From an uncultured Prevotellaceae bacterium (lineage in GTDB: Bacteria > Bacteroidota > Bacteroidia > Bacteroidales > Bacteroidaceae): 45,111 bases of DNA. The DNA lies in assembly GCA_947167515.1 (NCBI GenBank), contig CAMVIM010000030.1:1-45111 (forward strand), read 5' to 3'. Position 1 is the first letter of the stretch. Each line of letters begins with the position of its first letter. Below, piece after piece: positions 32,806-40,158 of the stretch. Made by a program: the position numbers and the translations under genes. The notes beneath the pieces are model-generated. The model did not search any database and was not told where the DNA came from. It was given only the letters and a program-made list of their open reading frames with translations.

Positions 32806-34151
32806 GTGCCATTCTTGCGGCAGCAGGTTCTGCTGTGGGACTGGGCAACGTGTGGCGTTTCCCCATCGAGACAGGACAGAACGGTGGGGCAGCGTTTATC
32901 ATCATCTATGTCCTGTGTATCCTGCTGTTGGGACTTCCCATCATGATTAGTGAATTTCTCATTGGCCGTTACACCCATGCCAACACGGCGGGCGCATTCC
33001 GCATTGTGTCGGACGGCTCCCCTTGGAAGTGGGTAGGCCGCATGGGCGTGTTCACAGGCTGGTTCATCTTGTGCTACTATGTGGTGGTGGGCGCATGGAC
33101 GATGCATTATACTTTCCTTTCGGTCACCAACGCCTTCTACGATGTGCCGGCGCAGGAGTATGAGGGCATCTTCGACCGCTTTGTGGCCAACCCGTGGGTG
33201 CCCACCTTGTGGCTCTTTCTCTTCATCGGTGTCATCCACTATGTCATCACCCGTGGGGTGCAGTCGGGCATTGAGCGCTCGGCAAAAGTGATGATGCCCA
33301 CCCTGTTCGTCATCACCATTTTCTTAGCCATCTGCTCGGTCATGCTGCCAGGGGCATCGAAAGGTGTGGAGTTTCTGCTCAAGCCCGACTGGAGCAAGGT
33401 GGATAGCACCACCATTCTCGATGCGATGGGACAGGCATTCTACTCACTGAGTCTGGCGATGGGGTGCTTGTGTACCTATGCCAGCTATTTTGATAAGAAG
33501 ACACCGTTGGCGAAATCTGCTGTGAACGTGGCTTTCATCGACACGGGCATCGCCATCATGGCAGGCTTCATCATTTTCCCGTCGGTGTTCAACATCGGCA
33601 TGAATCCCAACGAGGTAGGTGTGGGCGCGAGCCTGACTTTCGTGTCGTTGCCCAATGTGTTTCAGCAAGCCTTGGGCGATGGAAGTTTTTTGGCAGTTGT
33701 CTTCTCCACTGCATTTTACTTTCTTCTTTTTGTGGCTGCTCTCACCAGCGCCATCTCCCTGCATGAGGTGGCGACGGCCTATGTGACCGAAGAGTTCAAT
33801 CTGTCGCGCAAGAAGGGGGCAACCCTTGTCACCCTCACCATCTTGGTGCTGGGCACGTTGTGCTCTCTCTCTTTCGGCCCATTGAGTGGTGCGACGCTTT
33901 TCGGTCGTAATATTTTCTCCCTCTTCGATGATTTCTCTGGCCGCTTCCTCCTGCCTTTGGGCGGTATGCTCATCAGTCTCTTTGCAGGGTGGGTGCTCGA
34001 CCGCCAACTCTACCGCGACGAAATCAGCAATGGAGGCGACCTGAAGACCCCCTATTTCAAACTTCTGATTTTCTCTTTGCGCTTCATTGCTCCCCTTGCC
34101 ATCGGTCTTGTCTTTCTCGACCAAATCGGAGCGTTCGATGTCTTTAAGTGA
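32775..34151 (+). CDS. neurotransmitter:sodium symporter family transporter
   Basis: An inner-membrane sodium-coupled amino-acid-type transporter (NSS/SNF family), 458 residues, 11 or 12 membrane segments. The first segment SKIGAILAAAGSAVGLGNVW followed by RFP holds the conserved unwound sodium/substrate site. SLSLAMGCLCTYASYF near 225 and SAISLHEVATAYVTEEF near 325 match segments 6 and 8. Bacterial relatives (LeuT, TnaT, MhsT) carry hydrophobic amino acids; the substrate here is not known. The start lies inside the VanZ gene. A strong hairpin follows about 95 bp downstream. Confidence 0.93.
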   Translation: MERENFGSKIGAILAAAGSAVGLGNVWRFPIETGQNGGAAFIIIYVLCILLLGLPIMISEFLIGRYTHANTAGAFRIVSDGSPWKWVGRMGVFTGWFILCYYVVVGAWTMHYTFLSVTNAFYDVPAQEYEGIFDRFVANPWVPTLWLFLFIGVIHYVITRGVQSGIERSAKVMMPTLFVITIFLAICSVMLPGASKGVEFLLKPDWSKVDSTTILDAMGQAFYSLSLAMGCLCTYASYFDKKTPLAKSAVNVAFIDTGIAIMAGFIIFPSVFNIGMNPNEVGVGASLTFVSLPNVFQQALGDGSFLAVVFSTAFYFLLFVAALTSAISLHEVATAYVTEEFNLSRKKGATLVTLTILVLGTLCSLSFGPLSGATLFGRNIFSLFDDFSGRFLLPLGGMLISLFAGWVLDRQLYRDEISNGGDLKTPYFKLLIFSLRFIAPLAIGLVFLDQIGAFDVFK

Positions 34152-34244
34152 AGTGTCTGAAGTCGAGAGGGCTCGAAGAATGATTGGCTGTTAGCATCAT
34201 CGCAGGAATGCTACTTCCTCCTTACGTACAATGGCATTATATGT

Positions 34245-34287
34245 AGAGTGGCTTGCCGCTTGTGCGGAAGCCACTCTTGACAGTTTT
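34245..34287 (+). terminator. strong hairpin after the transporter operon
   Basis: AGAGTGGCTT and AAGCCACTCT pair over 10 bp, with an inner CCGC/GCGG stem and a TTGT loop, followed by GACAGTTTT. It is the probable end of the prfB-CYTH-VanZ-NSS transcript. Confidence 0.7.
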
Positions 34288-34308
34288 ACTTAATAAAATT
34301 TTCTTCAC
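34284..34308 (-). repeat. decayed copy of a protein C-terminal tail
   Basis: This 25-bp block repeats the last codons of the GH98 gene (34398-34423) with one base missing. On the minus strand it reads GGYVKKIL where the intact gene ends DGQVKKIFIK; the missing base removes the stop. It may be the remnant of a second secreted-protein gene. Confidence 0.55.
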
Positions 34309-34399
34309 GTATCCACCTTTGTGCTTAACGTCAGCTGGTTCAGGCTTCCTTCGTCGCCTTCCCACCAGCCGAGCACTGCACCCCAAGTGCGCGAAAATT

Positions 34400-37300
34400 T
34401 TACTTAATAAAAATTTTCTTCACTTGTCCATCTGCTGTGCGGATGATGTTCAGGCCATGTTGCAGTTGGTTGTGACGAACGCCAGATGTATCGAAGATAC
34501 CCACATTCTTTGAGGTATTCTCGCTGGCTCGTACCAACTCAATGGCATCGGGCTCGTCTGGTATGTGGTTGACGCTGCATTCCAGCAGCAGGAACTCGCC
34601 GTTATACGCAACCGTATTGTTCCCGGGTTTGAATCGGACGATGTAGTCGCCTGCCTCTTCGACCGTGAACTCCAATACATGTTCTGGGGAAGAAGTGAGA
34701 TTGGCTGATAAGACTCCATTGGCGTTAGGTGTAGCAGTCTGAATCTCTGATGAGGCCACCACGGTACCATTTTTGTTGAGCACCTCCACTCTGTAGGTGG
34801 GGGACTCCTTCCATGCTGCCATGGCGTAGGTAACCTTGTACTCGCCAGACTCTAAGGTGAGTGGATAACCGTTCATGCTGCCATATTCCACATGGTCTGT
34901 GCGCCAATATAAACCCTTGCCCTGATAGCCTGTAAAGCCTGCGAAGATGCGTGCACCGCTGGTGTAAGAGGTGGGGTATTTGTGGACTTCACCGTTATCC
35001 TGTACCGAATACCATCCTTCTGGCACCGTGCCGTTGGGTGAACTTTCGAGGTCGAGTTTGTACTTGGACGTCGTGTCTTCAAACACGGGTTGCAGGGTCA
35101 TGTTGTCATCGGGCATGGTGAAGGTGATGCCGTTTTCAGCCCCATCTACAGGGAGATAGACATCCATCGTGTAGAAGATGGAGTTGATGACTTGCAGCGA
35201 TTTGAGTACATAGCCTGATTCGGGCTTAACAGTCAACGTCACCTCTTCGCCCTCGGCGGCTTCGCTCACGTTGGCGGTCACAGTTCCGTGCTCAGACTCA
35301 CGAATATAGACTCCATAGAGATAGTCTTTGGCATCTTCGGGGCGATAGGTCACATTATCTATATACAGAGCCACACCACTGGTGTTGGTGATGGTGAGCG
35401 TGTTTTTGCCCTCTCTCAGTGAGTAGGTGGCTGTCCCCACGGCGTTTTTCCATTCGTTGGTCTCTGTGGCTTGATAGCTAAGTGCCTTAATGGAACCGTT
35501 CACTTTCACACCCAACACTCCCTTTTTGGGAGCAGTATAGCGTACACAGATATAGTAGTTGCCAGCTTTTTTCACCGTGAATTCATGACGCAATGAACCA
35601 GCCGTGTTCGTGCCCATGTTAGCAAAGCCGTTACCAGCGTGTCCTCTGACGCCCTTGTACCAGTTGAAGGGGTCAAGCACACAATCTTGGATGCTCTTGT
35701 AGTCCATGTCTTCAGCCTCGATGGTGACAATGCCGTTGTACTCCTCGGGTTGTTTGGGCAGGTCTTCCGAAAGAGGAGTCTGGCTTACCACGTCGGTGCT
35801 ACGCTCAGTTCCATTGCCAGCGCAGTTGATGGTGAGGTCGAGTGGCCCCATGTGATTGACTTCCAAGGTGTAGGTGCCATTTTCTGCATCCCATGTGGGT
35901 GTGGCACTGACTGTTGCATCCACTCGCTTGGTGAGTTCGTAGGTGGGTTCTGCCGATGCCCCTTTGATGACAATCTTGTCCATCACCTGTGTGGTGGTGT
36001 CAGTGCGGTAGTTGTTCAGGTAGAAGTCGATGTGGTCGCTGTACTCATGAATGATGCCACTGCTCAGTTTTCCCCATGTGAGTTCCATGCTTTCACAGGT
36101 GTTGTACTTAAGTGGAATATTGGCCGTTGCGGTCTTCTTCTTGTTCATGTAAGAGTAGGGTGTGTAAGTGACCAGCTGGTTCTTAAAGCGGTTCACATAG
36201 AGGTCGCCCGTGCTCACTTGGGGGTATCGTCTGTTGAATTCGGCGGTCTTTGTATATTGACTGCTCCATTTTGTGGTGTAGTTTGACTTCTTTATCTGCA
36301 CGGGAATATTCTTGGCGGCATCGTCGTATAACCCATTGACAATAGGAATGGTGCCGTAGCGGCCCGTGCTCTTGAGGTATAAGAAATTGTTCATCCATCG
36401 TCCGTCACCTCGGTTGAAGGGGTCTGTTTGTTTATAGACGCCGTCGTAGAGGTCGCCCCATGCGGCATATAGCTGTTCGTCGCTGCCCGAAGTCACATCG
36501 TTGATGACCACAATCTTGGTCTTTTCCAAAACTTCTTCGCGTGTGGGAATATACATGGTTCCGTCGATAATCTTGCGGAACATATCAATCCATGCGTTGT
36601 CGAAGCCTTTGAACGTCTTCCAGCCACGACGTGTGTAACCATTGACTGTCGTCTTGCCAACATCACCTGTACCCTCAAAGTCCTCTGTCCAAATCAGCTC
36701 AGGACCATCCCATACGGCACCACCGTTCACACACATCTGCTCCATTACGGTGCCGATGCCGGCAGACACAGGATACTGGCATTTGTCTTCGCCAACAAGG
36801 GCATCTGTGGCACCCTTCCAACCGCAGTTGTCGTAACGAACTCCATAATTCTTTGCCAACCCCGCCACAAAGGGTCCCCAAGACACACTCTCGTTGTTGT
36901 AAAAGCAACTAGAGGTGGTGTATTTGTAGAGCCAAAGGATGGCTTCGGGATAGTCCTGACAAGCTTTCAGCAAGTCCTTATTGCGTTTCATCATGCCCAG
37001 CGGGTTGAGAGGGTGAGACCAGATGTTTCCGCAGAAGGAGACGGTCAGCACACCGCCATACTGGTGGTGCATGGGCACCAACTTGGCAAACAGGGCGATA
37101 CGTGTTGCCTGTGGGCTAGAGCTTTTGTCGTTGGCCTCATCGAAACCCCAGAACTGCTCAGCATAGTTCCAACCGAGGAAGTTGGGGAAAGTCTTGAAAA
37201 AGTATTCAAACGTCTCCAAGTCCCAATCCTGAATGTGCGTGTGTCCGCCACTGGCAGGTTGACAGGTGAACCACATGCCGTTCTTCTGGCATACTGTTGC

Positions 37301-37585
37301 CCACGATTTGTAGGTCTTCACCGCATTTTGAGGTCTTTCATACTCATTCCTCGTTGTGTTGTAGGCACACGACAGCGACAAGTTCATACACACATACGGC
37401 TTGATGTCATCAGGAATCAAGTCGATAATTTTCTGTGGGTCGGCTTTGTTCCACACATCCACATGGATGAGCCACATCGGGTGTTTCGAGTCGATAGGTC
37501 GGCGCTGCTGTGCCGACATTGCTTGTGCTGCCACCATCAAGAGGAGGACGAGCACCATTCGGATGTTCAAAAGTTTCTTCATCAT
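34400..37585 (-). CDS. secreted GH98-family glycoside hydrolase
   Basis: 1061 residues. A signal peptide (VLVLLLMVAAQAMSA) precedes the GH98 catalytic domain (about 28-330): HPMWLIHVDVWNKADPQKII (35-54), PASGGHTHIQDWD and WNYAEQFWGFDE, with Glu143 a candidate acid. Characterised GH98 enzymes are endo-beta-galactosidases that cut blood-group glycans or xylanases in some subgroups. The GH98 C domain follows (about 330-590), then a CBM35/6-like module (VTIEAEDMD, about 620-760), an InlB-type repeat (about 770-850), a beta-sandwich and the VKKIFIK tail. Export or surface display is likely. Two ATGs (37585 and 37582) are possible. The substrate is inferred, probably mucin or plant glycan. Confidence 0.88.
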   Translation of the reverse strand: MMKKLLNIRMVLVLLLMVAAQAMSAQQRRPIDSKHPMWLIHVDVWNKADPQKIIDLIPDDIKPYVCMNLSLSCAYNTTRNEYERPQNAVKTYKSWATVCQKNGMWFTCQPASGGHTHIQDWDLETFEYFFKTFPNFLGWNYAEQFWGFDEANDKSSSPQATRIALFAKLVPMHHQYGGVLTVSFCGNIWSHPLNPLGMMKRNKDLLKACQDYPEAILWLYKYTTSSCFYNNESVSWGPFVAGLAKNYGVRYDNCGWKGATDALVGEDKCQYPVSAGIGTVMEQMCVNGGAVWDGPELIWTEDFEGTGDVGKTTVNGYTRRGWKTFKGFDNAWIDMFRKIIDGTMYIPTREEVLEKTKIVVINDVTSGSDEQLYAAWGDLYDGVYKQTDPFNRGDGRWMNNFLYLKSTGRYGTIPIVNGLYDDAAKNIPVQIKKSNYTTKWSSQYTKTAEFNRRYPQVSTGDLYVNRFKNQLVTYTPYSYMNKKKTATANIPLKYNTCESMELTWGKLSSGIIHEYSDHIDFYLNNYRTDTTTQVMDKIVIKGASAEPTYELTKRVDATVSATPTWDAENGTYTLEVNHMGPLDLTINCAGNGTERSTDVVSQTPLSEDLPKQPEEYNGIVTIEAEDMDYKSIQDCVLDPFNWYKGVRGHAGNGFANMGTNTAGSLRHEFTVKKAGNYYICVRYTAPKKGVLGVKVNGSIKALSYQATETNEWKNAVGTATYSLREGKNTLTITNTSGVALYIDNVTYRPEDAKDYLYGVYIRESEHGTVTANVSEAAEGEEVTLTVKPESGYVLKSLQVINSIFYTMDVYLPVDGAENGITFTMPDDNMTLQPVFEDTTSKYKLDLESSPNGTVPEGWYSVQDNGEVHKYPTSYTSGARIFAGFTGYQGKGLYWRTDHVEYGSMNGYPLTLESGEYKVTYAMAAWKESPTYRVEVLNKNGTVVASSEIQTATPNANGVLSANLTSSPEHVLEFTVEEAGDYIVRFKPGNNTVAYNGEFLLLECSVNHIPDEPDAIELVRASENTSKNVGIFDTSGVRHNQLQHGLNIIRTADGQVKKIFIK

Positions 37586-37615
37586 TTTTTTCGGTGTAGT
37601 TTAGGTTTCTGCTTG

Positions 37616-37623
37616 CAAAGTTA
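37616..37623 (-). promoter_or_regulatory. GH98 gene promoter box
   Basis: TAACTTTG on the minus strand, 30 bp upstream of the GH98 start. The stretch 37624-37777 has C/T-rich DNA but no gene. Confidence 0.65.
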
Positions 37624-37777
37624 CGACAAAAATGCAGCTCACCCTTTTCTTTTGAGTTTCTTGTCTTTTTGAAGAGGTTACATTTCTTCTTTTCCCCTTG
37701 GCTGAAAGATTTTACGTGACAAAACGCCCTTTTTTGTTGGTGGGTGCATGAAAAAGACGTGGTTTTTCGGCGAGAGT

Positions 37778-37809
37778 TTTGGAGGGCTCGTGGAAAATCC
37801 TTATCTTTG
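37778..37809 (+). promoter_or_regulatory. pta-ackA promoter
   Basis: TTTG at 37778-37781, 20 bp, then TATCTTTG at 37802-37809. The leader to pta is about 25 bp. Confidence 0.8.
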
Positions 37810-37839
37810 TATCGTAAAATCGATAAATCCAAACAATTT

Positions 37840-38847
37840 ATGGCTTTAATAGAAAGTATTATTGCGCGTGCAAAAGCAAACAAGCAGCGCATTGTGCTCC
37901 CCGAATCGCTGGAGGAGCGCACTCTGACTGCCGCCGACAAGAGCCTTGCCGACGACATTGCCGACATCATCCTGATCGGCAATCGTGACGAAATTTTTGC
38001 ATTGGCTGACAGGTTGGGTCTGAAGAATATTGGTAAGGCCACCATCATTGACCCTGCCACTTCGGAAAAGACGGAGGAATACGCTCAACTGCTGTTCCAG
38101 CTGCGCCAGAAGAAGGGCATGACTATTGAGAAGGCACGCCAGCAGGTGCTCGACCCATTGTATTTCGGCTGCCTCATCATCAAGAGCGGCGATGCAGACG
38201 GACAAATCAGCGGTGCGCTCTCAACTACGGGCGACACGCTTCGTCCAGCCTTGCAGATTATCAAGTGCGCTCCTGGCATCACCTGCGTGAGTGGTGCGAT
38301 GCTGCTTATCACCCAGACTCCGCAGTATGGCGAGGGGGGCGTGCTCGTGATGGGCGATGTGGCTGTGACCCCGATGCCAGATGCTGCTCAGTTGGCTCAG
38401 ATTGCTGTCTGCACGGCTCAGACCGCCAAGAGTGTGGCAGGATTTGCTGACCCACGTGTGGCGATGCTGTCGTTCTCCACAAAGGGCAGTGCCAGGCATG
38501 AGGTGGTGGACAAGGTCGTGGAAGCTACTCGTCTGGCCAAGGAACTCGATCCAGCTTTGAAGATTGACGGTGAACTGCAGGCAGATGCTGCTTTGGTTTC
38601 ATCGGTAGGTCAGAAGAAGGCTCCGGGCAGCGAGATTGCTGGAAAGGCCAACGTGCTCGTGGCTCCTTGTCTTGAAGTGGGCAACATCGCCTACAAGCTC
38701 GTGCAGCGACTTGGCAATGCCGATGCTATTGGCCCTATCCTTCAGGGTATTGCACGACCTGTGAACGACCTTAGTCGTGGCTGTTCAGTAGATGATATTT
38801 ACAAGATGGTGGCCATTACGGCTTGCCAAGCTCAAGACGCAAAGTAA
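37840..38847 (+). CDS. pta: phosphate acetyltransferase
   Basis: Converts acetyl-CoA and phosphate to acetyl phosphate and CoA, in the cytosol. The 335-residue protein has only the catalytic PTA/PTB domain, without the long N-terminal regulatory half of E. coli Pta (714 residues). RIVLPESLEERTL near the start, DGQISGALSTTGDTLRPALQ (about 120-140), and FSTKGSARHEVVDKVVEAT (about 208-228) are all standard. ATG 37840 follows the promoter by 30 bp, and a longer in-frame extension to 37744 would precede the promoter, so it is rejected. ackA follows after 9 bp. Together they make ATP during fermentation. Confidence 0.95.
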   Translation: MALIESIIARAKANKQRIVLPESLEERTLTAADKSLADDIADIILIGNRDEIFALADRLGLKNIGKATIIDPATSEKTEEYAQLLFQLRQKKGMTIEKARQQVLDPLYFGCLIIKSGDADGQISGALSTTGDTLRPALQIIKCAPGITCVSGAMLLITQTPQYGEGGVLVMGDVAVTPMPDAAQLAQIAVCTAQTAKSVAGFADPRVAMLSFSTKGSARHEVVDKVVEATRLAKELDPALKIDGELQADAALVSSVGQKKAPGSEIAGKANVLVAPCLEVGNIAYKLVQRLGNADAIGPILQGIARPVNDLSRGCSVDDIYKMVAITACQAQDAK

Positions 38848-38856
38848 AAAGATAAA

Positions 38857-40053
38857 ATGAAGAAAATTTTGGTACTTAACTGCGGCAGCAGTTCTATTAA
38901 ATATGCATTGTATGACATGACCGACCAGAGTGTGATTACCTCTGGTGGTATTGAGAAGATTGGTTTGCCCGACTCGTTCATTACGGTGAAGTTGAACGGG
39001 GAGAAGCATAAGATGGAAAAGCCTGTGAAGGAGCATACGGCTGGTGTTCAGTGGATTTTCGAGGTGCTCACGCAGGGCGAATATGCCGTGCTGAAGAGTC
39101 TCGACGAGCTGGATGCTGTGGGTCACCGCATGGTGCATGGTGGCGAGAAGTTCAATAAGTCCGTGTTGCTTACTCCTGAGGTGATGGAGGCATTCGCAGC
39201 CTGTAACGACTTGGCTCCACTGCACAATCCTGCCAACATCAAGGGTGTGAATGCGGTGACAGCTCTCCTGCCTAACATTCCACAGGTGGGTGTATTCGAT
39301 ACCGCTTTCCATCAGACGATGCCTGACTACGCTTATATGTACGCCCTGCCATACGAGCTCTACACGAAGTATGGTGTGCGTCGTTATGGTTTCCACGGCA
39401 CCAGCCATCGTTATGTGAGTCAGCGTGTGTGTGAGTTCTTGGGAGTGAAGCCCGAAGGCAAGCGCATCATCACCTGCCACATTGGTAACGGTGCCTCCAT
39501 CGCAGCCGTGAAAGATGGCAAGTGCGTGGATACGTCCATGGGTCTCACCCCGCTGGAAGGTCTCATCATGGGTACGCGTTCGGGTGACATTGATGCCGGT
39601 GCAGTAACTTTCCTGATGGACAAGCTGAATCTCGACACGAAGGGCATCAGCAACCTGTTGAATAAGCAATCAGGTCTCTTGGGCGTGAGTGAAGGTTTCT
39701 CTGACTTCCGCGACATCCTTGCTGGCATCGCAAATGGAAATGATAAAGCACGTCTGGCCAAGGACATGTACTGCTACCGCATTAAGAAGTACATTGGTGA
39801 GTATGCCGCCGCTATGGGTGGTGTGGACATCATTCTCTTCACAGGCGGTGCTGGCGAGAACCAGTACGAGGTACGTGAGGGAGCCACACAGGGCTTGGAG
39901 TTCATGGGCATCAAGCTTGACGATGCCAAGAACAAGGCTTGCCGTGCGAAGGAAGCCATCCTCTCCGCCGATGATTCAAAGGTCGTCATCTGCTGCATCC
40001 CTACGGATGAAGAGCTGATGATTGCACTGGACACATTGGAACTGACTAAGTAA
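38857..40053 (+). CDS. ackA: acetate kinase
   Basis: Makes ATP and acetate from acetyl phosphate; the second step of the pathway started by pta, 9 bp upstream. The 398-residue protein has the ASKHA-fold motifs LVLNCGSSSIKYALY (5-19), VGHRMVHGG with its arginine, FDTAFHQTMP near 148, GFHGTSHRYV, HIGNGASIAAVKDGK and FTGGAGENQ. All match the family with normal length. Cytosolic. A simple-word inverted repeat follows and may end the transcript. Confidence 0.96.
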   Translation: MKKILVLNCGSSSIKYALYDMTDQSVITSGGIEKIGLPDSFITVKLNGEKHKMEKPVKEHTAGVQWIFEVLTQGEYAVLKSLDELDAVGHRMVHGGEKFNKSVLLTPEVMEAFAACNDLAPLHNPANIKGVNAVTALLPNIPQVGVFDTAFHQTMPDYAYMYALPYELYTKYGVRRYGFHGTSHRYVSQRVCEFLGVKPEGKRIITCHIGNGASIAAVKDGKCVDTSMGLTPLEGLIMGTRSGDIDAGAVTFLMDKLNLDTKGISNLLNKQSGLLGVSEGFSDFRDILAGIANGNDKARLAKDMYCYRIKKYIGEYAAAMGGVDIILFTGGAGENQYEVREGATQGLEFMGIKLDDAKNKACRAKEAILSADDSKVVICCIPTDEELMIALDTLELTK

Positions 40054-40064
40054 AAAATAGTTGG

Positions 40065-40150
40065 AAGTTAGGAGTTGCCATGCGGATTATATGTTGCTTG
40101 GAGAACTCGCTGAATAGAGCTCCTAATTCCTAACTCCTAACTCCTAACTT
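40065..40150. repeat. simple-word inverted repeat
   Basis: AAGTTAGGAGTT (40065-40076) and AACTCCTAACTT (40139-40150) are exact reverse complements; the right side repeats the CTCCTAA word several times. It fills the ackA-parC gap. The same AGGAGTTAGAAGTT words form the centre of the prfB palindrome. Confidence 0.65.
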
Positions 40151-40158
40151 TATATCAA

